A stretch of 64,000 nt of DNA from Ureibacillus sp. (GCA_031178355.1 JAPSJC010000003.1:1-64000); one strand, 5' to 3'. Positions 1 to 9,556 are shown, counted from the first letter of the stretch. Numbers and translations are program-made. Notes: generated by a model from the letters alone, not told the origin.

Positions 1-2
1 TT

Positions 3-2036
3 GATGATTCAATTGAATATGATAATTTAAATCATTCGTACGTAGTAATAGAACATGACGTCAAGGAATCCGAAGAAAATCAAGAATTGCCAGTAACTGA
101 AGAATCAGAATCAGAATCAGAATCAGAAGAATTATCAGATTTGCCAATATCCAAACAATCCGTAGTTCCGATTTATGAGGAATTGGAGCGATTTGTAGAG
201 GTTAATGAAGTTGACTTCGAAGATCCTATTGATTCTATTGATCCTCAGGAAAAAATAGATGATTACGATAATGTAGAAAAAGAGGATAGACAAAATCAGG
301 TAGGTCAGTTGGATGGCGAACCTAATGAAGTAGTGGAAGAAGCAATTTTTTCACCGCATTTGAATAATGTAGAAGATAAACAAATTATTCATAAACCAGA
401 TATTGAAAATAATAAAATATCATCGGGAAGTAAATTGCCATTTAATGTATTAATGTTAAAATCCGATAAAGAAAAATTAAAATTAAAAGAGGCTATATTG
501 AAGGCAAACTCACCTTCTGAAGTGAAACACATAACAATAGCCAATTCTGAGTCTGTGAAACCGCTATCTGAAAAAAATGAATTATTGCCGGAAGAAGAAC
601 TACTCGATACCACTCAGAATGTATTAGAGTATGCAAAACCAACTTTTGACTGTTTAATACCGCCAGAGGAAAAAACGGAAGATAGAGAATGGATGGAATC
701 ACAGGCAAATAACTTAGTGGAGTCCCTCTCATATTTTCAAGTGACTGCTCAAGTTGAATCCATTGTTCAAGGTCCTGCAGTAACACAATTTGAGATTACT
801 GTCGGTCATGGAACTAAGGTAAGTAAAATTAAAAATTTAGCGGATGATTTAAAACTTGCTTTAGCAGCAAAAGATATTAGAATACAAGCACCTATACCAG
901 GAAAAAGTTCAATTGGTATTGAAATACCGAATCGCATCTCAAGAGCGGTAAGACTCTCAGAAGTAGTGCGTAGTGCAACATTTGAAACTTCTGATTCGCC
1001 TTTAGAGGCAGCGTTAGGACTTGACTTGACTGGTAAGCCTATTACGATTGATCTGAGAAAAATGCCCCATGGGTTAATTGCGGGAGCAACAGGCTCAGGG
1101 AAATCTGTCTGTATTAATTCAATTTTAGTGAGTTTGTTGTATAAAGCCGATCCTCATGAATTGAAACTAATGTTAATTGACCCTAAAGTGGTGGAACTTG
1201 CTCCATTTAATAATATTCCACATTTAGTAAGTCCTGTTATTACAGATGTCAAAACAGCGACAGCAGCTTTAAAATGGGCTGTGGAAGAAATGGAGAGACG
1301 TTATCAATTATTTGCGCATGTAGGAGTTCGAGATTTATCTAGGTATAACAAGCAAGCTGAAAAGAATGGCAATAAAAATAAGTTACCTTATATTTTGATT
1401 GTAATTGACGAGTTGGCTGATTTAATGATGATGGCACCTAGTGATGTTGAAGAATCGATAGCACGAATCGCACAAAAAGCGAGAGCATGTGGCATCCATT
1501 TAATTGTAGCTACACAGAGACCATCTGTTGATGTTATCACCGGGTTAATCAAATCAAATATTCCAACACGTATCGCTTTTGCCGTTTCTTCACAAATCGA
1601 CTCTAGGACGATCTTAGATAGTCAAGGTGCAGAGCGCTTGTTAGGCCGCGGAGATATGCTATACCTAGGTAATGGTATGAGTGCTCCAATTCGCATACAA
1701 GGTACTTTTGTTACGGATGATGAGATTGAAGAAATTATCGAACATGTTCGTAGTCAAGGTAAGCCTAATTACATGTTTGAACATGAGGAATTATTGAAGA
1801 AATCGGAAATTGTAGAAGAATACGATGAATTGTTTGAAGAAGTTTGTCGATTTGTATATGAACAAGGAACAGCATCTACTTCATCCATTCAACGTAATTA
1901 CAAGGTTGGGTATAATCGTGCTGCAAGACTGATGGACCTTTTAGAAAAGAATGGTTATATATCAGAACAGCGCGGAAGTAAGCCACGAGAAGTATATATT
2001 ACCGAATCTGATATTCATTCTATGTTTGATCAATGA
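3..2036 (+). CDS. sftA: DNA translocase SftA, FtsK/SpoIIIE family (5' end outside window)
   Basis: The reading frame is open to the left window edge, so the TTG at 87 is only an internal codon and the true start lies upstream. The visible N-terminal part is acidic, low-complexity linker, including four Glu-Ser pairs from a hexanucleotide repeat at 102-125. Then come an FtsK alpha-like region, the RecA-like motor with Walker A GATGSGKS (codons at about 1083-1106) and Walker B VIDEL (about 1400), and a C-terminal gamma winged helix near 1830-2020, which in this family reads polar DNA motifs. No membrane helix is seen in the visible part. That fits SftA (YtpT), the soluble translocase that moves chromosomal DNA off the closing septum, better than SpoIIIE. 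Its position directly before murC matches B. subtilis. Confidence 0.92.
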   Translation, partial: DDSIEYDNLNHSYVVIEHDVKESEENQELPVTEESESESESEELSDLPISKQSVVPIYEELERFVEVNEVDFEDPIDSIDPQEKIDDYDNVEKEDRQNQVGQLDGEPNEVVEEAIFSPHLNNVEDKQIIHKPDIENNKISSGSKLPFNVLMLKSDKEKLKLKEAILKANSPSEVKHITIANSESVKPLSEKNELLPEEELLDTTQNVLEYAKPTFDCLIPPEEKTEDREWMESQANNLVESLSYFQVTAQVESIVQGPAVTQFEITVGHGTKVSKIKNLADDLKLALAAKDIRIQAPIPGKSSIGIEIPNRISRAVRLSEVVRSATFETSDSPLEAALGLDLTGKPITIDLRKMPHGLIAGATGSGKSVCINSILVSLLYKADPHELKLMLIDPKVVELAPFNNIPHLVSPVITDVKTATAALKWAVEEMERRYQLFAHVGVRDLSRYNKQAEKNGNKNKLPYILIVIDELADLMMMAPSDVEESIARIAQKARACGIHLIVATQRPSVDVITGLIKSNIPTRIAFAVSSQIDSRTILDSQGAERLLGRGDMLYLGNGMSAPIRIQGTFVTDDEIEEIIEHVRSQGKPNYMFEHEELLKKSEIVEEYDELFEEVCRFVYEQGTASTSSIQRNYKVGYNRAARLMDLLEKNGYISEQRGSKPREVYITESDIHSMFDQ
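102..125 (+). repeat. Hexanucleotide tandem repeat (gaatca x4) inside sftA
   Basis: Four perfect copies of gaatca encode Glu-Ser x4 in the acidic linker of SftA. Gain or loss of a unit would keep the frame and only change linker length. Confidence 0.85.
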
Positions 2037-2066
2037 GAGGGTTTAAACACCCCTCTCATTTTTTTC
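2033..2066 (+). terminator. Intrinsic terminator of sftA
   Basis: A 9-bp perfect stem (atgagaggg / ccctctcat) is followed by a T run. Its left arm overlaps the sftA stop codon. Confidence 0.88.
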
Positions 2067-2141
2067 AAAAAGGGTAATTAATGTTTATAATTGTGTGGCT
2101 TTACAGACAAACTAAAACTTAATCCAATGTATTAATTCAAG

Positions 2142-2170
2142 TTAAAGTTTTACCAAATTAGTGCTATAAT
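2142..2170 (+). promoter_or_regulatory. Candidate sigma-A promoter for murC
   Basis: A TATAAT box at 2165-2170 lies 17 bp after ttaaag at 2142-2147, a weak match to TTGACA. It sits about 200 bp upstream of murC, so the transcript would have a long leader. Confidence 0.5.
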
Positions 2171-2211
2171 GGTATAGGTCTTTACCAAGTATAAAGAGTG
2201 GGGAAAAAGTA

Positions 2212-2247
2212 ATGAAATTGTGCTTTTTTAGCGCGTTTTCTACTTGA
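2212..2247 (+). other. Possible 11-codon leader ORF upstream of murC
   Basis: ATG at 2212 is followed by ten sense codons and TGA at 2245 (peptide MKLCFFSAFST). A G-rich stretch (gtggggaaaaag) stands just upstream as a possible ribosome site. The peptide shows no regulatory codon run and the ORF could be chance. Confidence 0.2.
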
Positions 2248-2288
2248 AAACTTTGATTATGAAAACCCCAATAATAGAGATTTACTTT

Positions 2289-2328
2289 TATTGTAATTAT
2301 TCATTCGTTAACACCTTTAATTACAATA
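2289..2328. repeat. Inverted repeat in the murC leader
   Basis: An 11-bp perfect inverted repeat (tattgtaatta / taattacaata) has an 18-nt loop and no T run after the right arm, so it is not a terminator. It lies 45 bp before the murC start. It could be an operator or a leader RNA hairpin. Confidence 0.45.
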
Positions 2329-2372
2329 GTTCATCATAGGGGTCAAATTGTGTATCCCAGGAGGTTTGCAGT

Positions 2373-3674
2373 ATGACATTTTATCATTTTACAGGAATAA
2401 AAGGTTCCGGTATGAGTTCATTAGCTCAAATTTTATTTGACTCGGGTGAACAAGTACAAGGTTCAGATTATGAAACGTTTTATTTTACAGAGAAGCCATT
2501 AAGAGATCGTAATATCACAATTTTAAATTTTGATCCTGACAATATAAAGCCTGGTATGACAGTCATTGCAGGTAATGCCTATTCCGACGATCATCCAGAA
2601 ATTGTTCGAGCAAAAGAAATCGGAGTAGAGGTTATCCGATACCATAAGTTTTTAGGGGATTATATTAAAAAACATACTTCGATTGCCATTACTGGTGCGC
2701 ATGGAAAGACATCAACTACCGGTTTAATGAGTCACGTAATTGGTGGTTATATGCCAACATCATTTTTAATTGGTGATGGAACTGGTTCGGGAAAACAAGA
2801 TGCTTCATTTTTTGTAATGGAAGCATGTGAATACCGACGACATTTTTTAGCTTATCATCCTGATTATGCAGTAATGACGAATATCGATTTTGATCACCCG
2901 GATTATTTCGCAAATATTGAAGATGTGTACAATGCTTTTCAAGAGTTAGCATTACAAGTGAAAAAAGCAATCATTGCATGTGGCGATGATGATCATTTAC
3001 AAAAAATTCAAGCAAATGTACCTGTTGTTTATTACGGATTTGGAGCGCAAAATGATTTTGCTGCTCGAAACGTAGTTAAAACTACAGAGGGTACTACATT
3101 TGAGGTATACGTACGAAATGAATATTACAATACGTTTACGATTCCAATGTATGGAGATCATAGCGTATTAAACTCATTAGCTGTAATCGCGCTTTCACAT
3201 TACGAAGAAATTCCGGCAAACTTAGTTCAAGAAAGATTAAATTCTTATACCGGAGTAAAAAGACGTTTTACAGAAACAATAATTGGTAACAATATTCTTG
3301 TAGATGATTATGCACATCATCCGACTGAAATCCGAGCAACAATCCAATCTGCACGACAGAAGTACCCGGATCATAAACTTGTTGCGATATTCCAACCACA
3401 TACATTTAGTAGAACTGAAGCATTCTTACAAGATTTTGCTGATAGTTTAAATCAGGCAGATGCAGTATATTTATGTGATATTTTTAGTTCAGCCAGAGAA
3501 AAGAATGGTAATTTAACTATTGAAGATTTAAAAAAGTTAATTGACGATAGTGAAATTTTACAAATAGATACTGTATCTACATTAGAACAATATGAAAAGA
3601 CAGTATTCTTGTTTATGGGTGCTGGGGATGTTCATAAGTTTCAAGAAGCATTTGAAAGCTTACTGAAAAAATAA
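2373..3674 (+). CDS. murC: UDP-N-acetylmuramate--L-alanine ligase MurC
   Basis: This cytoplasmic enzyme adds the first amino acid, L-alanine, to UDP-MurNAc in peptidoglycan precursor synthesis, using ATP. The 433-residue length is normal for MurC. The N-terminal nucleotide-binding loop [11 protein letters not shown] (8-18) and the Mur ligase ATP loop GAHGKTS (108-114) are present, as are the central [10 protein letters not shown] block and the C-terminal [11 protein letters not shown] block typical of MurC. The ATG at 2373 has a strong aggagg ribosome site. It follows sftA, as in B. subtilis, but has its own leader and terminator. Confidence 0.96.
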   Translation: MTFYHFTGIKGSGMSSLAQILFDSGEQVQGSDYETFYFTEKPLRDRNITILNFDPDNIKPGMTVIAGNAYSDDHPEIVRAKEIGVEVIRYHKFLGDYIKKHTSIAITGAHGKTSTTGLMSHVIGGYMPTSFLIGDGTGSGKQDASFFVMEACEYRRHFLAYHPDYAVMTNIDFDHPDYFANIEDVYNAFQELALQVKKAIIACGDDDHLQKIQANVPVVYYGFGAQNDFAARNVVKTTEGTTFEVYVRNEYYNTFTIPMYGDHSVLNSLAVIALSHYEEIPANLVQERLNSYTGVKRRFTETIIGNNILVDDYAHHPTEIRATIQSARQKYPDHKLVAIFQPHTFSRTEAFLQDFADSLNQADAVYLCDIFSSAREKNGNLTIEDLKKLIDDSEILQIDTVSTLEQYEKTVFLFMGAGDVHKFQEAFESLLKK

Positions 3675-3725
3675 AAAGCTTCTTTACTTATAAAATGTAC
3701 TAATTAATGTCTAGACTAAATGTTG

Positions 3726-3756
3726 ACAGCTTATCATATTGGTAGGCTGTTTTTTC
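3726..3756 (+). terminator. Intrinsic terminator of murC
   Basis: A 10-bp stem (acagcttatc / ggtaggctgt, two G-T pairs) is followed by six T. Confidence 0.75.
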
Positions 3757-3764
3757 AAAATTTA

Positions 3765-3801
3765 AAAGGTATTGATACAATTTTTGTCGAAACATTATTA
3801 T
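3765..3801 (+). promoter_or_regulatory. Candidate promoter(s) for ytxG
   Basis: TTGATA (3772-3777) and TATTAT (3796-3801) are 18 bp apart. An overlapping aaaggtatt ... gtcgaaaca pair loosely resembles a sigma-H promoter. The homologous B. subtilis ytxGHJ operon is known to be under sigma-B/sigma-H, but the match here is weak. Confidence 0.35.
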
Positions 3802-3826
3802 AACAAGCTACAGGAGGTTTTATTGC

Positions 3827-4246
3827 ATGATCATCGTTTTATACATTGCAGCTTTGATTGCAGCGGTCGCTTTTCTAATTTTATGTATTAGCATAGGGAT
3901 GACATTATTCTCATTAAAAAATATATTAAATAGTATTGCTGGTACAGCATCAGGTATTGAAAAACAAATGGAAGGTATTACTCGTGAAACAACATCATTA
4001 CTCGAGAAAACGAATACATTAGCAGAAGACATAGCTCACAAATCGGAAAAATTAAACACGGTTGTAGATGCTGTGAAAAATATTGGTACTTCAGTAAACG
4101 GTTTGAATCATTCCATTAATAAAATTACACATACCATTTCAACAGAAGTTGAAAAAAATGAAGAAAAAATTGCTCAAGTAGTACAGTGGGGTAATGTTGC
4201 AATTGAGCTAGCTGATAAGTGGAAACAACGTAAAACTTCTAAGTAG
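3827..4246 (+). CDS. ytxG: YtxG-like DUF948 membrane protein
   Basis: This 139-residue protein has one N-terminal membrane helix (about residues 2-26). The rest is hydrophilic and heptad-rich, predicted as a coiled coil on one side of the membrane, as in the DUF948 family. The molecular function is not known. In B. subtilis ytxG starts the ytxGHJ general-stress/early-stationary operon, and here ytxH follows at once while ytxJ is not seen. The ATG at 3827 is preceded by aggaggttttattgc, a strong ribosome site. Identification rests on the domain type plus the murC-ytxG-ytxH order. Confidence 0.8.
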   Translation: MIIVLYIAALIAAVAFLILCISIGMTLFSLKNILNSIAGTASGIEKQMEGITRETTSLLEKTNTLAEDIAHKSEKLNTVVDAVKNIGTSVNGLNHSINKITHTISTEVEKNEEKIAQVVQWGNVAIELADKWKQRKTSK

Positions 4247-4307
4247 GTCTAAAATAGCGATGTTTTCTAGTTTAAAATAAATATACAAATGTGAGGGGAT
4301 GTAAATT

Positions 4308-4775
4308 ATGACTAGCGAAAAACCGAATTACAATGAAGTAAGGAATCAATCTAATTTACCGCAGGTTTATAACGGAACAATTGATCCAATTTATAATGAG
4401 GAGACGGTGAATGTGAAAGATTTCGTAATTGGTGCATTAGTTGGTGGAATTGTTGGAGCAGCAGTAGGACTATTACTTGCACCAAAAGCAGGAAAAGATT
4501 TAAGAAGTGAAGTTGCGAATCAGGCCATTACTTTACGAGACAGAAGTTTAGAACTTTCTTCTACAGCTAAGGAGAAAACAGTACATTTATCAAATCAGTT
4601 AAAAGAACAATCTGTTTCATTAGTAGATAAAGTGAAATTAAGAACGACAAAAGTACCTACATTGTATGATGATGGCACTGTATCAGCTGAAGGTGAAGAG
4701 CCTTTAGAATTAATCGAAAATGAATTAACGGAAGGGATAGAAATTTCAGAGGCATCTAAACCGTCATCAATTTAA
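4308..4775 (+). CDS. ytxH: YtxH family stress-associated protein
   Basis: This 155-residue protein has a hydrophilic N-terminus and a glycine-zipper membrane segment (about 38-62, with GALVGGIVGAAVGLLLAPKA). A basic junction LAPKAGKDLR, diagnostic of the YtxH domain, follows, and then a charged amphipathic tail rich in Lys/Glu/Ser. Its function is unknown; in Bacillus the operon is induced by stress and entry into stationary phase. It is co-directional with ytxG, 61 bp downstream, and shares the terminator that follows. Start at ATG 4308 with ribosome site gaggggatg. Confidence 0.82.
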   Translation: MTSEKPNYNEVRNQSNLPQVYNGTIDPIYNEETVNVKDFVIGALVGGIVGAAVGLLLAPKAGKDLRSEVANQAITLRDRSLELSSTAKEKTVHLSNQLKEQSVSLVDKVKLRTTKVPTLYDDGTVSAEGEEPLELIENELTEGIEISEASKPSSI

Positions 4776-4787
4776 TTCTTCCAGAAT

Positions 4788-4836
4788 AAAAGGGTTGAAC
4801 CCAAAGAGTATTTCTCTTTTTGGATTCAACCCTTTT
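4788..4836. terminator. Bidirectional terminator between ytxH and the FtsA-like gene
   Basis: A long hairpin has aaaagggttgaa paired with ttcaaccctttt and an inner ccaaagag/ctctttttgg stem. T-rich tracts lie on both sides, so it can serve the two converging genes. Confidence 0.85.
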
Positions 4837-4888
4837 GTTATAACAATCAACGAAATCATGCTATGAAGAAGTTTGTTGTTTGTCTTGT

Positions 4889-7033
4889 TTAGGATCCGCT
4901 TAGTATAATTTCTAATTGATCTCCACCGAAGATTTCAGTATCAAATGAAGCAGGCTCCCCATTTTTCATTATCTTAAATTGCCCTTTAAATTGAGTCGGT
5001 AATTGCCAATTTGAAAAACGAAATACATCTTGGAAAATCCATTTTTGAGAAGTGTCTTTTTCCACAAATTGAACTGTTGCTCCATTGAAGATGAATGCAT
5101 TTGGTTGATAAACTGAACCGTTTACTCGAACTTCAAACTTATTTCTATATAATTGAATTTCTTCTTGTTGAAATATAACCAATATTCGTTCTTCCAATAG
5201 AATATTTAATTTATTTGCAATGCTCTGAACCGTCGGTAATGAAGATTTTTCAACATATACTTCATCTCCATCATTAATGGGGTAGTGTAGTTTTCCTGGC
5301 TTCCCATTAATATAAAGTTTAGCTGTATATTCCGGTAAGTATAATGGCTTGTCCCCAACATTTACATAAATTGTTTGTAAATGTTGAATGAATTCTTTAT
5401 TGTATGATGTTAATAAATCTTCAATCGTATCAACCGTTTCAACAGAAAGGCTATCACGATCGTGTAGAGGCGTATTTAAATTTGTATGAACACCATTCAG
5501 TCTAACTATAGGTTCGACAGTATATGGCTGATTCTGAATCTTAATTTTTTTAACCAGAGCATGATCAATAATATCTCGAACCTGTGCAGTAGCATTATTT
5601 CCGTTATGACCCTCTAATAGATCGATTAAATCACCGTGTTTAATCAGTGTTTTCGTTGTAGCGATTTCGCCATTTACGTAAATGGTTGCTGGCTTCCCGT
5701 GCTCTCCTGGTATGGAAATAGCTTGATTATTTAAGGTGATTGAAATCCCTTTCCCTGGTTTTCCGTATAACTGTTTAGCTGTAATATTAGCGGCTAAAAG
5801 AGCGTCTGAAACTGTCATATCCTTCATTTCAAAAAGACGGACTATTTGTTCATTGACCGTTACAGTCATATATTGGATTGGTGCCTTTTTTGCAGCTATT
5901 GCAATTCCAATTGGAGTAACAAGCTCAGGTGAATCAGCAATCGAATCTGCTTTCGTTAAATTTTGAATTGCGTTTAGCCCACGTACAGCTACACGATTTT
6001 GTGGAAGTTGTAGAAATTTACCTAACACATCTGTAATTGTTGGAGTTAAACTGCCACCACCTACTAACATGACTGCTTTAGGAGGTCGTTGATTATTTAA
6101 TCTCAAGATTTCTTTACCAATTGCTTCTGCAAGATTTAAAATTGCTGGTTTAATCGCTTCAACTACCTCATCTGGATGAAATTCTTGATCAAAACCAAGT
6201 ATATCTTTTATCAATATGGTTGAATGAGACTGTAGCTGTCTTTTTGTTATTTCTGCAATTGGAAAATCTAATAAGAAATGATCACTTAATGCTTCTGTAA
6301 TCTCGTCTCCTGCAACTGGGACCATACCATACGCTATTATTGTGCCATGATCAGTTATGGCAATATCTGACGTACCTGCCCCTATATCAACGAGTGCGAC
6401 ATTTAATCTACGCATACTAGTAGGAATGAGAACGTTTATGGCTGCAATTGGTTCTAAAGTCATCGCTTCCATTTCTAAATCTGCTCTTTTTAAAGCAGCT
6501 AGAAGGGACTCAACCACTACGCGTGGTAAAAATGTAGCAATCACATCAACGGATGCTTCATCACCTTGTTGATCAACAAGACTTCCTATTTCTTCACCAT
6601 CTAGTTTGTAATGTAGTACAGAGTATCCAACACAATAATAATGATTTAACTGATTGTCCATAGTGTGTTGAATTAGTTGGGTTTGAGCTTCTTGAACTGC
6701 TTGCAATTCTAAACGGTTTATATCTTCTTCTGTAAATATTGGGCGATTTTTAATATTAATTGTTACACTAGCTTGTTCTGTTTTAAGTGCACGTCCAGCT
6801 GCTGCAACACTTACTTTAGTAAGTGGACCATGAATTTGTTCTAACTCTGTTTTAATTTCTTTAATTAGCTCTGCTACGTATAGTACATTATGTATTTGGC
6901 CATCTACCATTGCACGTTCTTTATGTTCTTTAATAAGAATATCTACAACATGAAAATATTTATTTTGTTCTTCTAAAATTATACCAACAACCGACCGGGT
7001 GCCTATATCTAATGCAAATAGTTTCGAACACAT
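4889..7033 (-). CDS. FtsA/PilM-like actin-fold ATPase with repeat-rich C-terminal region
   Basis: The N-terminal half of this 714-residue protein is an FtsA-type actin fold: phosphate-1 loop LDIGTRSVVG (about 8-17), an SHS2-like inserted segment (VSVAAAGRALKTEQ, about 74-87), phosphate-2 loop DIGAGTSDIA (about 216-225) and adenosine loop LVGGGSLTPT (about 323-332). Genuine FtsA is near 420-440 residues and ends in a membrane-binding amphipathic helix, which I do not see here. Instead about 320 more residues contain four or five units of the form NG ... GD/GG.x(I/V/L), resembling small beta-grasp-like modules. Such long FtsA-like proteins are often annotated as cell division protein FtsA in Bacillales; the actual role is unknown. 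The start ATG has aaggaag upstream. It is divergent from aroA. Confidence 0.75.
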   Translation of the reverse strand: MCSKLFALDIGTRSVVGIILEEQNKYFHVVDILIKEHKERAMVDGQIHNVLYVAELIKEIKTELEQIHGPLTKVSVAAAGRALKTEQASVTINIKNRPIFTEEDINRLELQAVQEAQTQLIQHTMDNQLNHYYCVGYSVLHYKLDGEEIGSLVDQQGDEASVDVIATFLPRVVVESLLAALKRADLEMEAMTLEPIAAINVLIPTSMRRLNVALVDIGAGTSDIAITDHGTIIAYGMVPVAGDEITEALSDHFLLDFPIAEITKRQLQSHSTILIKDILGFDQEFHPDEVVEAIKPAILNLAEAIGKEILRLNNQRPPKAVMLVGGGSLTPTITDVLGKFLQLPQNRVAVRGLNAIQNLTKADSIADSPELVTPIGIAIAAKKAPIQYMTVTVNEQIVRLFEMKDMTVSDALLAANITAKQLYGKPGKGISITLNNQAISIPGEHGKPATIYVNGEIATTKTLIKHGDLIDLLEGHNGNNATAQVRDIIDHALVKKIKIQNQPYTVEPIVRLNGVHTNLNTPLHDRDSLSVETVDTIEDLLTSYNKEFIQHLQTIYVNVGDKPLYLPEYTAKLYINGKPGKLHYPINDGDEVYVEKSSLPTVQSIANKLNILLEERILVIFQQEEIQLYRNKFEVRVNGSVYQPNAFIFNGATVQFVEKDTSQKWIFQDVFRFSNWQLPTQFKGQFKIMKNGEPASFDTEIFGGDQLEIILSGS

Positions 7034-7070
7034 TGCAACCGCTTCCTTTTCAAAAATGAAGTTTATACAC

Positions 7071-7092
7071 TTTAGCGAGTTGAAGCGCTAAA
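7071..7092. repeat. Inverted repeat between the FtsA-like gene and aroA
   Basis: A 7-bp perfect inverted repeat (tttagcg / cgctaaa, 8-nt spacer) lies just upstream of the aroA -35 box and in the 5' region of the divergent gene. It is a possible operator; the binding protein is unknown. Confidence 0.35.
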
Positions 7093-7100
7093 TTAAATGC

Positions 7101-7129
7101 GTGACAATTTATAATAACTTGATTATAAT
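7101..7129 (+). promoter_or_regulatory. Sigma-A promoter of aroA
   Basis: GTGACA (7101-7106) and TATAAT (7124-7129) are separated by exactly 17 bp, about 75 bp upstream of the aroA start. Confidence 0.75.
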
Positions 7130-7203
7130 GAAGTTATTATTTTAAAATGTATCATACATTTCAGACTTCTGAAAGAGTTCGGTACAAGGAGAGGGGAAAA
7201 GGA

Positions 7204-8289
7204 ATGAGTGAGCAAAATTTAGAAGCACTTCGCAGTCAGATAGATAACCTGAATTTAGAAATTTTAAGATTAATCAATGAACGTGCGGAGGTTGTTAACG
7301 AAATCGGAAAAATTAAAGAAAAGCAATCCGTAAACCGATACGATCCTCTACGTGAACGCCATATGTTAAATTTATTGAAAGAACATAATAAAGGCCCGTT
7401 AAATCAAATGACGGTTGATTATATATTTAAACAAATCTTTAAAACTGCACTTAAACAATTGGAAGCAGATAAAAAGAAAGAATTACTTGTTTCCCGTAAG
7501 AAAAAATCAGAAGATACTGTCATTGAGATTAATGGTGAAACAGTCGGTGCTGGTGGACCATCATTTATCTTTGGTCCATGTTCAGTAGAATCATACGAAC
7601 AAACTGCTAAAGTAGCTGAGTCAATTAGTTCAAAAGGGTTGAAATTCATTCGTGGTGGCGCTTATAAACCACGTACTTCTCCATACGATTTCCAAGGTTT
7701 AGGATTAGAAGGCCTAAAAATTCTAAAACAAGTTTCTAAAGAATATGGTTTAGCAGTTGTGACAGAAATCGTAACACCAGCTCATATTGAAGAAGCATTA
7801 GATTATGTTGATGTCATTCAAATCGGTGCTCGTAATATGCAAAACTTCGAACTATTAAAAGCAGTAGGTTATACAAATAAACCTGTATTATTAAAACGCG
7901 GATTGGCTGCAACGATTGATGAATTCATTCATGCTGCAGAATACATTATGTCACAAGGTAATGAAAATATTATGTTATGTGAACGTGGAATTCGTACTTA
8001 TGAAAAAGCAACACGTAACACTTTAGATATTTCTGCAGTTCCAATCTTAAAACAAGAAACACATTTACCAGTATTTGTTGATGTTACACACTCCACTGGT
8101 CGTCTCGATTTATTACTTCCATGTGCAAAAGCTGCAATAGCGATTGGTGCAGATGGTGTGATGGCAGAAGTTCACCCGGATCCATCGGTGGCACTTTCTG
8201 ATTCTCAACAACAAATGGATATACCTACATTCGATAATTTCTATAAAGAACTTCAAGTATTCATGAAACAATACGAATTTAAAGGATAA
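7204..8289 (+). CDS. aroA: Bifunctional chorismate mutase / 3-deoxy-7-phosphoheptulonate synthase
   Basis: This enzyme condenses phosphoenolpyruvate and erythrose-4-phosphate to DAHP, the first shikimate-pathway step. In Bacillus-type enzymes an N-terminal AroQ chorismate mutase domain acts as the feedback sensor for chorismate/prephenate. Residues 1-90 show the AroQ pattern ([19 protein letters not shown]). From about 110 the type I-beta DAHP synthase begins, with [19 protein letters not shown] and the conserved metal-site region near DVTHS. The start is set at ATG 7204 (361 residues) because aaggagagg lies just before it; an upstream in-frame ATG at 7147 has no ribosome site and adds residues not seen in the family. 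ccpA follows, as in B. subtilis. Confidence 0.95.
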   Translation: MSEQNLEALRSQIDNLNLEILRLINERAEVVNEIGKIKEKQSVNRYDPLRERHMLNLLKEHNKGPLNQMTVDYIFKQIFKTALKQLEADKKKELLVSRKKKSEDTVIEINGETVGAGGPSFIFGPCSVESYEQTAKVAESISSKGLKFIRGGAYKPRTSPYDFQGLGLEGLKILKQVSKEYGLAVVTEIVTPAHIEEALDYVDVIQIGARNMQNFELLKAVGYTNKPVLLKRGLAATIDEFIHAAEYIMSQGNENIMLCERGIRTYEKATRNTLDISAVPILKQETHLPVFVDVTHSTGRLDLLLPCAKAAIAIGADGVMAEVHPDPSVALSDSQQQMDIPTFDNFYKELQVFMKQYEFKG

Positions 8290-8296
8290 ATAATAG

Positions 8297-8328
8297 AACG
8301 ACCAGTGAATACTGGTCGTTTTTTTTTC
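8297..8328 (+). terminator. Intrinsic terminator of aroA
   Basis: Stem aacgaccagt / actggtcgtt with a 4-nt loop, then eight T. Confidence 0.92.
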
Positions 8329-8371
8329 TGTCAACTTTTCAATTAGTGAATAATATTTAACAATTGTCACG

Positions 8372-8392
8372 AATGTTAGAAAAATTAACATT
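8372..8392. repeat. Palindromic element upstream of ccpA
   Basis: aatgtta and taacatt form a perfect 7-bp inverted repeat with a 7-nt spacer, 135 bp before ccpA. It may be an operator; no matching regulator is recognised. Confidence 0.3.
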
Positions 8393-8526
8393 GTTCGTAT
8401 AAAATATTTAAAAAGATATGTTAAAATGAATACCATATAATTACATTGGATTCTTTAATCGTTGAAAGGGCATATGTTTATATCGTATGATGATAGCAAC
8501 ATTAATTTAAAAAGGAGGCGGATCCT

Positions 8527-9528
8527 TTGACTGTAACAATTTATGATGTAGCTCGTGAAGCAAATGTTTCCATGGCGACCGTATCACGCGTTGTTAATGG
8601 AAATCAAAATGTTAAACCTTCTACACGTAAAAAAGTGTTAGAAGTAATTGAACGATTAGAATATCGACCAAATGCTGTTGCAAGGGGACTTGCAAGTAAA
8701 AAAACAACTACGGTAGGCGTTATTATTCCAGATATATCGAACAATATTTATGCCGAAGCAGCTCGCGGTATTGAAGATATTGCAACGATGTATAGATATA
8801 ATATTATCTTGGCAAATTCAGATCAGAATGAGGAAAAAGAGCTATCACTACTTGATACGATGTTAGGTAAACAGGTGGATGGCATAGTAATGATGAGTGA
8901 TGCAGTGACGGATAAATTACATCAGTCTATGAAACATTCTCCGGTCCCTATCGTATTAGCCGGGTCAGTAGATGATACAAATGAATTCCCATCTGTTAAT
9001 ATTGATTATTTCCAAGCATCTTATGAAGCAATACAATTACTGTTAAATAATGGACATAAACGAATAGCCTTTCTATCTGGGCCACTGGCATACACAATTA
9101 ATTCTAAGTATAAGTTAGAAGCCTATAAAAAGGTTTTACAAGATGCTGGTATTGAAGTCGATGAACAACTAATACTTTCAGAAGAAAGCTCTTATGATAG
9201 TGGTATTGAGGCCTGGGAAACATTTAGTTCATTAGACAATCCGCCTACTGCCTTTTTTGCAGGTAGTGACGAACTTGCCATCGGAATTATTCATGGTGCA
9301 CAAGATCATGGAAAAAAGGTTCCAGAAGATATTGAAGTAATAAGTTTTGAAGACTCCAAACTAGCAAGAATGGTACGTCCAAAATTAACTAGTGTGGTGT
9401 TCCCTCTTTATGATATAGGGGCAGTAGCGATGAGATTATTAACAAAGATAATGAATAAAGAAAAAGTTGAAGAAAAAGAAGTAATTTTGCCACATCGTAT
9501 TGAAACGCGCCAGTCCATCAAACTTTAA
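8527..9528 (+). CDS. ccpA: Catabolite control protein A
   Basis: This is the LacI/GalR-family global regulator. With HPr-Ser-P it binds cre sites to repress or activate carbon-metabolism genes. The 333-residue length matches the family. The N-terminal helix-turn-helix and hinge are typical ([20 protein letters not shown] at 3-22, then the [12 protein letters not shown] hinge), followed by the periplasmic-binding-like effector domain. The start is TTG at 8527, seven bases after a strong ggaggcg ribosome site. It is monocistronic, between the aroA terminator and a strong terminator of its own. A good cre site in this window (24724-24737) is a likely target. Confidence 0.95.
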   Translation: MTVTIYDVAREANVSMATVSRVVNGNQNVKPSTRKKVLEVIERLEYRPNAVARGLASKKTTTVGVIIPDISNNIYAEAARGIEDIATMYRYNIILANSDQNEEKELSLLDTMLGKQVDGIVMMSDAVTDKLHQSMKHSPVPIVLAGSVDDTNEFPSVNIDYFQASYEAIQLLLNNGHKRIAFLSGPLAYTINSKYKLEAYKKVLQDAGIEVDEQLILSEESSYDSGIEAWETFSSLDNPPTAFFAGSDELAIGIIHGAQDHGKKVPEDIEVISFEDSKLARMVRPKLTSVVFPLYDIGAVAMRLLTKIMNKEKVEEKEVILPHRIETRQSIKL

Positions 9529-9556
9529 ATGATGTCGAAGAGATTCAAAAGGTATA

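Noticed and set aside
87-2036. SftA starting at the TTG at 87
   Set aside because: The frame is open to the left edge with no stop, and no ribosome site precedes 87; the gene is cut by the window.
7080-7092. cre site upstream of aroA
   Set aside because: ttgaagcgctaaa has the GCGC centre but misses two conserved cre positions.
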